DNA of 64,000 nucleotides from Actinosynnema sp040640215 (lineage in GTDB: Bacteria; Actinomycetota; Actinomycetes; Mycobacteriales; Pseudonocardiaceae). The stretch is from assembly GCF_040640215.1 (NCBI RefSeq), contig NZ_JBFABG010000006.1, positions 62,001 through 126,000 of the forward strand, in the 5' to 3' direction. A model generated the notes under the pieces. It saw only the letters and a list, made by a program, of their open reading frames with translations, had not been told where the DNA came from and did no database searches. This document shows, one piece after another, positions 16,132-24,612 of the stretch (positions are counted from its first letter, which is position 1; the number at the start of each line of letters is the position of its first letter). The translations under genes were made by a program, and so were the position numbers.

Positions 16132-17289
16132 GTGGACGTAGCGAGCAGGTGGGACACCGCCAGGGCGTTCGGCGCGGTGCTGCTGCCCACGCTGGCCAAG
16201 GGCGTGATCGTCCGGCGGCCGGGCGCGATGGCACTGGCCGGGCGGTGGCAGACCGACGCGTCCGCGATCGCCGTGCTCCGGTCGTTGCGCGACCGGTACG
16301 GGGCGGGGCCGCTGCGGCTGCGGGTCACCGGCCGCAGCTTCGCGCTGGTGCTGGACCCCGGGGACGTGGGCAGGCTGCTCGCCGAGTCCCCCGAGCCGTT
16401 CGCGCTCGCCACGCGGGAGAAGCGCGCCGCGCTGGCGCACTTCCAGCCGCACGGCGTGCTGGCGTCGCGCGGCGCGGCCCGGGAACGGCGCAGGCGGTTC
16501 ACCGAGCGCGTGCTCAGGCCCGAGGGCGTCGACGTCGAGCCGGTGGTGCGGGACGAAGCGGACCTGCTGGCGCGGCACGTGCACAGCGCGGGCGAGCTGA
16601 CCTGGGACGCGTTCACCCAGACGTGGTGGCGGGTGGTGCGGCGGATCGTGCTCGGCGGCGGCGCGCGCGGTGACGTCGAGCTCACCGAGGAGCTGGCGGC
16701 GCTGCGGCGGGCCGGGAACTGGGCGTACCTGCGACCCCGTCGCGACGCCCTGCGCCACCGGTTCGACCGCCGGCTGCGCGCGCACCTGGACCGCGCGGAG
16801 CCCGGCAGCCTCGCCGCCACCGCCCCCGCCGACGACCTGGCCGGGCAGGTCCCGCACTGGCTGTTCGCGTTCGACGCGGCCGGGATCGTCACCATGCGCG
16901 CGCTGGCCATCGGCGGCACGGGCGCGGCGGGCGTGCTGGAGTCCGCGCGGCTGTGGCCGACCACGCCGATCCTGCTCCGGGAGAGCACCCGGCCGACCCG
17001 CTGGCGCGGCGGGTGGCTGCCCGCCGGCACGACGTTCGTCGTGTTCACCCCGTACTTCCACCGGCGGGGGCCGCACGCCGACGAGTACGCGCCCGGCCTG
17101 TGGCCGACCGACGACCCGGCGATCGTGCCGTTCAGCGGCGGTCCCGGGGTGTGCCCGGGGCGCGACCTCGTGCTGCTGACCGCCGGCACGATGCTCGACG
17201 CGCTGCGCGAGCACCTCGCCGGGCCCGTGCTGCGGGCACCCCTGCCCGCCACCCTCGACCACTTCACCCTGCGCATACCCGCGCGGTGA
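16132..17289 (+). CDS. Cytochrome P450, shortened form
   Basis: A 385-aa P450-like monooxygenase. The heme loop is FSGGPGVCPGRDLV with Cys341 as iron ligand, and the K-helix ExxR is ESAR (270-273). The I-helix reads FDAAGIVTMRA (247-257); the usual acidic residue before the threonine is Val. Only about 16 residues separate that threonine from ExxR, against roughly 35 in typical P450s, so the J-helix region seems deleted in frame. The start is GTG with GAGGAGG 5 bases upstream. Redox function is therefore uncertain. The FAD/Rieske gene follows 65 bases downstream. Confidence 0.82.
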   Translation: MDVASRWDTARAFGAVLLPTLAKGVIVRRPGAMALAGRWQTDASAIAVLRSLRDRYGAGPLRLRVTGRSFALVLDPGDVGRLLAESPEPFALATREKRAALAHFQPHGVLASRGAARERRRRFTERVLRPEGVDVEPVVRDEADLLARHVHSAGELTWDAFTQTWWRVVRRIVLGGGARGDVELTEELAALRRAGNWAYLRPRRDALRHRFDRRLRAHLDRAEPGSLAATAPADDLAGQVPHWLFAFDAAGIVTMRALAIGGTGAAGVLESARLWPTTPILLRESTRPTRWRGGWLPAGTTFVVFTPYFHRRGPHADEYAPGLWPTDDPAIVPFSGGPGVCPGRDLVLLTAGTMLDALREHLAGPVLRAPLPATLDHFTLRIPAR

Positions 17290-17354
17290 CCGGCCGACGC
17301 GATCGTGCGCCCCGGGCCACGTTCAAACGGCCCGCCGGCGGGTATGCGGCTGGT

Positions 17355-18848
17355 GTGGACACGACAACCGCACAGCACTCGTTGTGGCTGACCGACGCCG
17401 CACGCCACTACCCGCTCGTCTCGAACACGGCGGTGGACGTCGCCGTGGTGGGGGCCGGTTTCGCCGGTGTGACGACCGCCCTGCTGCTCAAGCGCGCCGG
17501 GCTGCGCGTCGCGCTGGTCGAGGCCGACCGGGTGGGCAGCGGGACCAGCGGGAACAACACGGCCAAGGTCACCGCGTTGCAGGCCACGGTCTACTCCGAG
17601 CTCACCCGCGCCCACGGGGCCGACGCGGCGGCCGACTACGCGGCGGCGAGCCTGGCGGGCGTCGCCCAGGTGGCGCAGTGGGCGGCGGACGCGGACTGCG
17701 ACCTGCGCCGGATGCCCGCCTACACCTACGCGGCCACCCGCGAGGAGATCGCGGCCGTCGACCAGGAAGCCGCCGCCGCGCTCGACGCGGGGCTGCCGGT
17801 GGCCCGCGACCGGGGCGAACAGCTCGGGGTGCCGTTCGAGGTGTACGACGCCGTCCGGCTGGACGACCAGCTCACGCTGCACCCGGTGAAGTACCTGCAC
17901 GCGCTCGCCGCGCAGGTCGACGGCGACGGCTCGTACGTGTTCGAGGGCAGCCGCGTGACCGGGATCGACTCGGGCACGCCGTGCGTCGTGCACACCGCGT
18001 CGGGCGAGGTCGTCGCCGAGCGCGTGGTCGTGGCGACGCACTTCCCGCTGCTGGACCGGGGCGCGTACTTCGCCCGGTTGGAGACCGTGCGGGCGTACTG
18101 CGTGGCCGCGCGGCTGCGCTCGGGCGCTCCCCCGACCGGCCTGGGGATCAGCGCGGGCGAGCCCTCGTGGTCGCTCGCCGTGCACGGCGACCTCCTGGTG
18201 GTGTGCGGCGGGAGTCACCCGACCGGGTCACCGGAGGACGAGCCGTACCGGGCGTTGGAGGACTACGCCCACAAGCGCTGGGACGTCGCCGAGTTCACCC
18301 ACCGGTGGTCGGCGCAGGACGTCGTCGCGTTCGACCGGATGCCGATGGTCGGGTCGTACACGCCCGGCTCCGACCGGGTGTTCGTGGCGACCGGGTTCCG
18401 CAAGTGGGGCCTGTCCGGCGGCACGTTCGCCGGGCTCGCGCTCGCCGCCGAGCTGACCGGCGACCCGCTGCCGTGGGCCGCCCGGTTCACCCCGCACCGG
18501 ATGTCCCCGCGCTCGGTGCCGACGCTGCTGCGCAAGAACGCCGAGGTGGTCGTGGACCTGGTGGGCGACCGGCTCCGGCCCGGCAACGTCGCCTCGGTCG
18601 ACGAGGTGCCGCGCGGGCACGGCCGGTTGGTGCGGCACGGCCTGGGCAAGGTCGCCGCGTTCCGCGACGACGACGGCGAGCTGCACGTGGTGTCGGCGCG
18701 CTGCACGCACCTGGGGTGCCTGGTGCGCTTCAACGACGCCGAACGGAGCTGGGACTGCCCGTGCCACGGTTCGCGGTTCGGCGTGGACGGCGAAGTCCTG
18801 GAAGGCCCGGCCACCGATCCCCTGCCCCGCCGCGAACTCGGCGACTGA
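17355..18848 (+). CDS. FAD-dependent oxidoreductase with C-terminal Rieske domain
   Basis: A 497-aa protein joining a DAO-type FAD oxidoreductase to a Rieske 2Fe-2S domain. The FAD motif AVVGAGFAGVTTALLLKRAG lies at 30-49. Rieske ligands are Cys450-x-His452 (CTHLGC) and Cys468-x-x-His471 (CPCHGSRF). This arrangement is known in a family of DadA/Rieske oxidoreductases of unclear substrate. The start is GTG at 17355 without a clear ribosome binding site. It follows the P450 gene and may share its transcript, but a redox partnership is only a guess. Confidence 0.9.
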   Translation: MDTTTAQHSLWLTDAARHYPLVSNTAVDVAVVGAGFAGVTTALLLKRAGLRVALVEADRVGSGTSGNNTAKVTALQATVYSELTRAHGADAAADYAAASLAGVAQVAQWAADADCDLRRMPAYTYAATREEIAAVDQEAAAALDAGLPVARDRGEQLGVPFEVYDAVRLDDQLTLHPVKYLHALAAQVDGDGSYVFEGSRVTGIDSGTPCVVHTASGEVVAERVVVATHFPLLDRGAYFARLETVRAYCVAARLRSGAPPTGLGISAGEPSWSLAVHGDLLVVCGGSHPTGSPEDEPYRALEDYAHKRWDVAEFTHRWSAQDVVAFDRMPMVGSYTPGSDRVFVATGFRKWGLSGGTFAGLALAAELTGDPLPWAARFTPHRMSPRSVPTLLRKNAEVVVDLVGDRLRPGNVASVDEVPRGHGRLVRHGLGKVAAFRDDDGELHVVSARCTHLGCLVRFNDAERSWDCPCHGSRFGVDGEVLEGPATDPLPRRELGD

Positions 18849-18919
18849 TCGAAGACCGTTTTGCCGAACGTCCTCGCGCTTGGGAAACCCTGTCGGAATG
18901 AGTCGAGGCGTCGGCAGCA

Positions 18920-18972
18920 GATCAGCGCGATGGCCCTGGGTGCTACCGACACCCAGGGCCATCGCGCTGATC
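18920..18972. terminator. 23-bp perfect hairpin between convergent genes
   Basis: Arms at 18920-18942 and 18950-18972 are perfect 23-bp inverted copies around the 7-base loop CTACCGA. The hairpin lies between the converging FAD/Rieske gene (ends 18848) and the secreted-protein gene (ends 19019). No T-run flanks it, as is common for actinomycete terminators. It should stop transcription from both sides. Confidence 0.75.
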
Positions 18973-19018
18973 ACGGCCGGCCGACTTCGTCACATCGGCC
19001 GACCACGCGGCCGCACCA

Positions 19019-19393
19019 TCAGATCTGCCAGTCGGAGCCGGTCTGGTTGTTCACCCACATCCCCGCCGCGATCTCGCGGTAGTAGCCGCTGAACCAACCA
19101 GTGCTGCAATACACCACCGCAGCGATGGTGACCGCCGAACCACCGGAATTGTAGGTCACGTTGACAGTGCGGCTCCTGCCGTTCTGCCACGAAGCGGGCG
19201 GATTGGTGCCCGGCACGACATCGATCAGCGAACGGGACACCGATCCTTTGTACTCGTTGTTCAGTCGGCAGTTCCAGTCGCCGATCGAAATCGTCACCGT
19301 CTTGCCCACCGCCAACGCGGGCTGCGCCAGCGCAAAGGTCGCCACCAGCGTGAGACCCACGGCAAGTAAAGCTTTGGTCAGCCTTTTCCTCAT
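19019..19393 (-). CDS. Small secreted protein of unknown function
   Basis: A 124-aa exported protein. A clear Sec signal peptide (MRKRLTKALLAVGLTLVATF, ending near ALAQPALA) is followed by about 97 residues that I do not recognise. The mature part has two cysteines (DWNCRLN and VVYCSTG) that could form a disulfide, and is rich in Ser, Thr, Asn and Val, suggesting a beta-rich extracellular domain. GGAGAAGGGG stands just before the ATG. Base composition is visibly lower in GC than the neighbours, as is the adjacent divergent gene, hinting at acquired DNA. Confidence 0.75.
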   Translation of the reverse strand: MRKRLTKALLAVGLTLVATFALAQPALAVGKTVTISIGDWNCRLNNEYKGSVSRSLIDVVPGTNPPASWQNGRSRTVNVTYNSGGSAVTIAAVVYCSTGWFSGYYREIAAGMWVNNQTGSDWQI

Positions 19394-19591
19394 ATCCCCT
19401 TCTCCATTAAAGCTTCCACCCGCACCGCTCACGAGTGCCACTCAACCCCTCGGGTCGATGCTCACACCATGGGACAGCCGTCATCCCAAAAGGGTGTCAA
19501 TCCCGCTCCAAGGTCGATTCGAGGTCGACATGGGATACTTTTGGGAAGCCATCGCCGGACGGCGGAATCCCCAGCCCAGAGGAGATCGCCA

Positions 19592-20626
19592 GTGATCAGT
19601 GCCGGGACGCTGACCGACATCATCAAGCGGTTGCGCGAGAAGGAGGGCCTGACCGCCCTGAAGCTCCGGGAGCACCCCCTCCTCCTCGAAGTGCTCGGCA
19701 CCTCGGACATCGAGGAAGGCGAGAAGCGGTTGCGGGACACCGCCCATGCCCTCGCCGACACGATGACCGGTCTCGCCATCCGCAACGCGCTTGCCGTCGG
19801 CTTCTCCGTGGAAAGGAATCTCAGCGAACGACGCCGATTAGCTATCCAAGGGATCAAGTCGAGAGAGGGGTTGGACCGGCCGAGCAGAAGCACGCTCAAC
19901 CGCCGGGAAGAGGCGGGTGCCCAGGATCTGGCCGAACTGCTCCTGGAGCGGTACCGGAACAAGAATCCAGCGCTACTCCCGGCAGACCAGGTCGGCAGGA
20001 AGGCTTCAACCCCTCCAACGTCGACCACCCCTGACCGGCCGGTGGATACCGCAGGACGCACAAGATCACCCCGACGTGGTGTGCTGATCGTGGCTCTGGT
20101 GGGCCTCATCGGCCTGGGAGCGCTGATTGTCCACAGGGTGACCGACGGGCCGAGCGACACGGCGGACGATCCGACAACCCCGCCCGACGCCTTGCAGGTC
20201 GAAGCCCGCTACGACGGCAAAGACCCGCGCGGGCTCGACGGGACGGACAGCAAATGTGCCGATCCGCCCGCGAGCGAGCCGGTGGAGTCGAGCAGGCCAG
20301 CGGTTTTCGGTCCCGAAGGTAAGCGAATCGGCATTATCGAACTACGCACCTCGCCTGCCTGTCCGGTGATCTGGGCGCGTGTGCTCTGGGGTGGCCTCAA
20401 CGAGGGCACGTACGTCATACCGGCCGGGTGGACGCTCCACGTCATCGGCCACCGCCCGGAAACGGGAACCCGATTCGACTTCACCGAGCCGTCGCGGGCG
20501 ACTCCCATCCCCTACGGTCTCGGCCCGATGCTCACCACGCTCCGGGGCTGCGTCTTCGTGGAAGCCTACTTCACCAGCGGTGACCAGAAGACGGTTCCGG
20601 CCACCACTTCCTGCGCACAGCGGTGA
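19592..20626 (+). CDS. DUF2690-like membrane-anchored protein
   Basis: A 344-aa protein. The N-terminal half is helical and charged. A single transmembrane segment (about residues 163-180, GVLIVALVGLIGLGALIV) follows. The C-terminal part, with cysteines near 222, 253 and two more, matches the DUF2690 pattern (IGIIELRTSPACPVIWARV). The layout suggests a cytoplasmic N-terminal domain and an extracellular DUF2690 domain. The start is GTG at 19592 with GAGGAG upstream. It is divergent from the secreted-protein gene. Function unknown; DUF2690 proteins in actinomycetes often carry regulatory N-terminal domains. Confidence 0.78.
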   Translation: MISAGTLTDIIKRLREKEGLTALKLREHPLLLEVLGTSDIEEGEKRLRDTAHALADTMTGLAIRNALAVGFSVERNLSERRRLAIQGIKSREGLDRPSRSTLNRREEAGAQDLAELLLERYRNKNPALLPADQVGRKASTPPTSTTPDRPVDTAGRTRSPRRGVLIVALVGLIGLGALIVHRVTDGPSDTADDPTTPPDALQVEARYDGKDPRGLDGTDSKCADPPASEPVESSRPAVFGPEGKRIGIIELRTSPACPVIWARVLWGGLNEGTYVIPAGWTLHVIGHRPETGTRFDFTEPSRATPIPYGLGPMLTTLRGCVFVEAYFTSGDQKTVPATTSCAQR

Positions 20627-20754
20627 AGACGAGATCAGCCGGCGTCACCGAAGGCGACTCCCCTCAATCATGAAGAATGCTCGATCGACCGGATCACACC
20701 GGGACGTGGTTCCTGGGACGTGGTGCCTGGAGCCCGGTCCCGCGCGGTCCGCGC

Positions 20755-21210
20755 TCAGGAACCCGACGGGGGCCGGGTCTGCGACGCCTTCCGGGTCAGG
20801 GCGAACCCGAGACCGGTCATGACCAGCGCCGAGCACAGGTGCAGCCACCCGTCGGCGGTGTTGATCGGCAGGAAGTTCGCGGGGCCGGGGGCGGTGCCGA
20901 CCACCAGGCCGTAGAACCACAGCACCATGTAGAACACGCCACCGCTGACCAGGAACAGGCTGGCACCGCGCACCGACCGGGCCGTCACGACACCCCAGAC
21001 GCCGATCAGCAGGTGGATGATGTTGTGCAGCACCGACACGGCGAACACCCCGAACAGCAGCGCCTCCGAGTCGCCCGCGAACCTCAGCGCGTCGTGGTTC
21101 GTGGTCAACCCCGGCACGAAGCCCGCGACGCCGAGCGCCAGGAACACCACGCCGACGACGTAAGCCGCGGTCCGCACCGGTGCCCGTCTGAGTGCGCCAA
21201 CCCGCGACAT
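20755..21210 (-). CDS. DUF4383 membrane protein
   Basis: A 151-aa protein with four hydrophobic helices and the DUF4383 pattern: GVVFLALGVAGFVPG in helix 1, HNIIHLLIGVWGV in helix 2, and FLPINTADGWLHL before helix 4. Function unknown. I chose the ATG at 21210 because AGGAG lies 6 bases upstream; an in-frame start at 21228 is less well supported. Its stop lies on the other side of a 128-base convergent gap from the DUF2690 gene, which contains a 14-bp tandem repeat at 20701-20728. Confidence 0.82.
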   Translation of the reverse strand: MSRVGALRRAPVRTAAYVVGVVFLALGVAGFVPGLTTNHDALRFAGDSEALLFGVFAVSVLHNIIHLLIGVWGVVTARSVRGASLFLVSGGVFYMVLWFYGLVVGTAPGPANFLPINTADGWLHLCSALVMTGLGFALTRKASQTRPPSGS

Positions 21211-21299
21211 CGCCACTCCTGTCACCATCGCTGTCCTCCGTCGGTCGATCCTCGGCTACCCGCGCCCCGGAAGTGGGAAACCGCGTGCCGCCGCCCCGG

Positions 21300-22391
21300 T
21301 CAGACCACCCGGACGGCGGCACGCGGTGCGGCGGTCGAGGCGCGGACGACCACGTGCGGCAGGAGGTGGATGTGGAGCTCCGCGCGGTCCTTGCGACCGC
21401 TGTGCAGCTTGCGGAGCAGGAACTCGACGGCCAGCCGGCCCACGTTCTCGCGCGGTGGCGCGACCGCCGTCAGCGGGATGTCGGCCAGGCCCGCGAACTC
21501 GTCGTCGTAGGCGATGACCGACAGGTCGTCGGGCACGACCAGGCCGCGCTGCCGCGCCCGTCGCAGGACCTGGATCGCGATGCTGTCCGGGTGCGCGAGG
21601 ACCGCGGTGACCCCGTGGCGGGCGAACCCGTCCAGGAAGTCGTCCAACCGCCGCGCGATCTCCTCGTGGGCGTGGTCCTCGTGGCGGGGCATGGCGGGCG
21701 AGAGCCCCAACGCCGCCACCGCCGCGTCGTAGCCCCGGGTGATCCACCCGCTGGCCGGCGAGCGGCCGGTGATCAGCGCGACGTCGCGGTGACCCAGCTC
21801 GGCCAGGTGGCGCACGGCCTGGATCGCGCCGTGCCGGTGGTCCGAGGCCACGTACTCCACCGGGGGCAGGTGCGCGGTCGGTGCGCAGGACCGCTCGACG
21901 AACAGCACCGGAACGGGCAGCTCGGCGAGCCACTCCAGCGCCGGGACCGGTCGGGACCCCGGCTCGCCGGGCGTGAGCAGGAGGCCGTCGACCCGGGCTT
22001 CCAGGAGCCGTCGGACCGGGGACCGGTCGTCGTCGAGGTGGCCGTCCGACACGGCGAGCACGAGCTTGGTGTCCCGGGCCTGGGCGGCGCGGCGCGCGCC
22101 CTCCACCACCTCGCGGAAGTACTGGCTCGCGGCCGGGACCACCATGCCGATGGCGGCCCGGTGACCGGTCGGCCGGCGCAGCGCCGGGGCGACCACCGCG
22201 TCCTGGACCGCGCCGGGCAGCACCGCGCCGCCGTGCACCCGGGTCACGTCCCCGCGCTCCTCCAGCTCCGCGAGATCGCGGCGGACGGTGATCGCGGAGA
22301 CGCCGAGCCTGGTCGCGAGCTCGGCGGCGCGGACGCTCCCGGCCGCGCGCACGGCCATCAGGATCGCGTGGTGTCTCCGGCTCGCGTCCAT
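21300..22391 (-). CDS. DeoR-LacI hybrid transcriptional regulator
   Basis: A 363-aa regulator. Residues 1-60 form a DeoR-type helix-turn-helix (ELATRLGVSAITVRRDLAEL, then VTRVHGGAVL). Residues about 75-350 form a LacI-type periplasmic-binding-protein domain for a small sugar-like ligand. The start ATG at 22391 has AGGAGG 6 bases upstream. It precedes the SDR and sugar ABC genes and is the obvious candidate for their control. A -10-like TATGAT and a palindrome upstream suggest autoregulation. Confidence 0.88.
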   Translation of the reverse strand: MDASRRHHAILMAVRAAGSVRAAELATRLGVSAITVRRDLAELEERGDVTRVHGGAVLPGAVQDAVVAPALRRPTGHRAAIGMVVPAASQYFREVVEGARRAAQARDTKLVLAVSDGHLDDDRSPVRRLLEARVDGLLLTPGEPGSRPVPALEWLAELPVPVLFVERSCAPTAHLPPVEYVASDHRHGAIQAVRHLAELGHRDVALITGRSPASGWITRGYDAAVAALGLSPAMPRHEDHAHEEIARRLDDFLDGFARHGVTAVLAHPDSIAIQVLRRARQRGLVVPDDLSVIAYDDEFAGLADIPLTAVAPPRENVGRLAVEFLLRKLHSGRKDRAELHIHLLPHVVVRASTAAPRAAVRVV

Positions 22392-22413
22392 GCGCGCCTC
22401 CTGGCTGGTCGTG

Positions 22414-22440
22414 CGGTCGAACGACCGTGCCAGGATCATA
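22414..22440 (-). promoter_or_regulatory. Promoter and operator-like palindrome of the DeoR-LacI regulator
   Basis: On the minus strand TATGAT (22440-22435) is a good -10 box. The palindrome CGGTCGAACGACCG (22414-22427) lies just downstream, over the expected transcription start. The regulator's AGGAGG and ATG follow about 15 bases later. This layout fits self-repression. Confidence 0.45.
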
Positions 22441-22607
22441 TGCGCGCACCGCACGCCGATTCCGGTCCTGCGGCGGACCGGGTGGGCGGGGTGACCGCCC
22501 CCGGACCACGCCGGGCCGCCTCGCCCGGGGAGCGCCGCCGGAGTCCGGTGAGGACGGTCGGTCACGACCGCATCGCGTTCGAGCGGGTCACGCCTCGACG
22601 GCGCTCC

Positions 22608-23414
22608 CTAGCGGATCACGAAACCCCCGTTGACGCCGATGGTCTGGCCGGTCACGTAGGTGCCGTCCGGGCCGACCAGGAAGGCGACCGCCGAGGAGAT
22701 CTCGGCGGGCAGCCCGAACCGGCCCAACGGGGTCTGGCGCTCCAGGTCCTCGCGCACCACGGGGGCCATCACGTCGCCCAGCGGCGTGTCGATGTATCCG
22801 GGGGCGATGCAGTTCACCCGGATACCGCGCGGCGCGACGTCGCGGGCCACCGCCTTGGTGAGGCCCTCGATACCGGCCTTCGCGGCCGAGTAGTGCGGGA
22901 TGTGGGCGCAGCCCGTCATCCCGCAGACCGAGGACACGTTCACGATCACCGCGCCGCTCGTCATGTGCCGCAGCGCCGCGCGGGTGCCGTAGAAGGTGCC
23001 GTCCAGGTGGACGCCGAGCATCCGGTGCCACGCCTCGTCGCTGATGGCCACGGTGGCGTCCAGCATCGTCGTCGGCTCGCCCGACTTCCCCTCGGCCAGC
23101 CGCGACGCCAACCGGCCGAAGGCCTCGTCCGCCTCCTGCCCGCCCCGGATGCCGGCGTTGTTGACCAGGATGTCGAGCCGGCCGTAGGTGTCCACGACGG
23201 CCTGCACGGCCTCGTCCACCTGAGCCGAGACCGACACGTCGGCCACCACCGCCATGCCCTGCCGGAGCAGGCCCGCGGTCAGCTCCGCCCCGGTCGAGTC
23301 GACGTCCAGCGCGGCGACCCGCGCGCCCTCGGCGTCGAGCCTGCGGGCGACCGCTTCGCCGATCCCCGAACCGGCACCGGTTACCAGCGCCACCTTGCCC
23401 TCGATGCTGCCCAT
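22608..23414 (-). CDS. SDR family oxidoreductase (3-ketoacyl reductase/sugar dehydrogenase type)
   Basis: A 268-aa classical SDR. TGAGSGIG (12-19) binds the cofactor; NNAG, the catalytic Ser-Tyr-Lys (NVSSVCG...YSAAK) and the C-terminal TGQTIGVNGGFV are all present. Asp37 after strand 2 (ALDVD) favours NAD(H). It lies divergent from the sugar ABC operon and next to the DeoR-LacI regulator, so oxidation of the imported sugar or polyol is likely. About 20 residues near position 107-127 form an insertion after the NNAG region. Confidence 0.9.
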   Translation of the reverse strand: MGSIEGKVALVTGAGSGIGEAVARRLDAEGARVAALDVDSTGAELTAGLLRQGMAVVADVSVSAQVDEAVQAVVDTYGRLDILVNNAGIRGGQEADEAFGRLASRLAEGKSGEPTTMLDATVAISDEAWHRMLGVHLDGTFYGTRAALRHMTSGAVIVNVSSVCGMTGCAHIPHYSAAKAGIEGLTKAVARDVAPRGIRVNCIAPGYIDTPLGDVMAPVVREDLERQTPLGRFGLPAEISSAVAFLVGPDGTYVTGQTIGVNGGFVIR

Positions 23415-23447
23415 GGCCGCAGACGCTAGTCAGCGCCTGCCGACTCG

Positions 23448-23465
23448 CTGTGGCCCCGGCCACAG
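23448..23465. promoter_or_regulatory. 18-bp palindrome in the SDR/ABC divergent region
   Basis: CTGTGGCC (23448-23455), CC, GGCCACAG (23458-23465): perfect 8-bp arms. It lies 34 bases upstream of the SDR start and 96 bases before the permease start, a good place for one regulator to control both directions. The DeoR-LacI protein is the likely binder, although the palindrome near its own start has a different sequence. Confidence 0.5.
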
Positions 23466-23560
23466 TCGGTGCGCTGGTGGTCAACGGCTGTTCGCCATCG
23501 GGCAAGCGTTCCCCAGGCCGCCGCCGCACCCTGGGGCCGTACAGGGCGGACGGAGGCGGC

Positions 23561-24586
23561 ATGACCGAGGTAGACCGACGTGTCCCGACAACCCGGAAGG
23601 GCAACTCGATCGTCGGGTTCGGCAGGCAGGTGCTGCGGGCGGAATCCAGCAGCGTGCTGATCGCGACGATCCTGCTGGTGCTCGTGATCGGCGTGCTGCG
23701 CCCCAACTTCCTCACCATCGGGCAGTTGCGGGACGTGCTCAACAACTCCGTGTACGTGGCGCTGCTCGCCGCGGGCATGGCGTTCCTGTTGGCGATGCGG
23801 GAGATCGACCTCTCCGTGGGTGCGATGTTCGGCCTCTCGCTGATCACCTCGGCGCTGCTGATGAGGGACGGTTTCAACCCGTGGCTGGCGTGCGCGGCGG
23901 GCATCGCGCTCGGCGCGGTCCTCGGCCTGGCGAACGCGTTGGTGGTGCAGCACGTCGCGATCCCGGCGTTCGTCGCCACCCTGGCGACGATGCAGCTCTA
24001 CCGGGGACTCGCGGTCGCGCTCGGCGAGGGGCAGCAGGTGACCGGGCTGCCGCTGGAGCACTCCTTCTTCTCCGTGCTCGGCGGCGACTGGCTCGGGCTC
24101 CCGGTGAGCGTGTGGATCCTGATCGCGGTCACGGCGGGGCTGACCGTGGTGCTCCGGTGGACGCCGTTCGGCTACCGGGTGCGGTCCATCGGGTCCAACC
24201 CGGACGCCGCCGCGTTCTCCGGCATCTCCATCCCGCGCACGCGGATGTACGTGCTGATCCTGGTCGGGGCGATCGGCGGCCTGGCCGGCGTGCTCGGCCT
24301 GGCCTTCTTCACCTCCGGTGACCCGAACATCGGCACCGGCTTCGAGCTCCAGGCGATCGCGGCGGCGGTGATCGGCGGCACGCCGCTGCGCGGTGGCGTC
24401 GCGACCGTCGTGGGCGCGGTGTTCGGCGCGATCCTGCTGGGCGTGGTGTCCAGCGGTCTCGTCTACTTCAACATCCCCGCGAACTGGAGCTCGTTCGCCA
24501 CCGGTCTGGTCGTCCTGCTGGCGGTCGGGGTGGACAGCGCGCTGCGCAGTCGGCGGCGAGCCCGCGAATCAATGCTCGGCCTGTGA
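23561..24586 (+). CDS. Sugar ABC transporter permease (RbsC-like)
   Basis: A 341-aa membrane protein of the BPD_transp_2 (RbsC/XylH) type with 8-10 hydrophobic helices. Typical segments are REIDLSVGAMFGLS and the C-terminal loop AIAAAVIGGTPLRGGVAT. It forms the membrane channel of a CUT2-type sugar importer. The ATG has GGAGG 5 bases upstream. The order permease, binding protein, ATPase is somewhat unusual; all three are on one strand and close together. Confidence 0.92.
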   Translation: MTEVDRRVPTTRKGNSIVGFGRQVLRAESSSVLIATILLVLVIGVLRPNFLTIGQLRDVLNNSVYVALLAAGMAFLLAMREIDLSVGAMFGLSLITSALLMRDGFNPWLACAAGIALGAVLGLANALVVQHVAIPAFVATLATMQLYRGLAVALGEGQQVTGLPLEHSFFSVLGGDWLGLPVSVWILIAVTAGLTVVLRWTPFGYRVRSIGSNPDAAAFSGISIPRTRMYVLILVGAIGGLAGVLGLAFFTSGDPNIGTGFELQAIAAAVIGGTPLRGGVATVVGAVFGAILLGVVSSGLVYFNIPANWSSFATGLVVLLAVGVDSALRSRRRARESMLGL

Positions 24587-24612
24587 AACCCCGCGTAGGA
24601 AAGAGGTCCCTG

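Noticed and set aside
13624..17262. A 1212-codon open frame on the minus strand, opposite the kinase, SurE and P450 genes
   Set aside because: It is a by-product of high GC: its product is Arg/Pro/Gly-rich without any fold, and well-supported genes occupy the other frames.
19161..19595. Open frame on the plus strand opposite the secreted-protein gene
   Set aside because: Antisense to a gene with clear signal peptide and ribosome binding site; no motifs.
20701..20728. 14-bp tandem repeat (GGGACGTGGT-type, two copies with one mismatch)
   Set aside because: Short, in a convergent intergenic region, with no further structure; mentioned only in passing.
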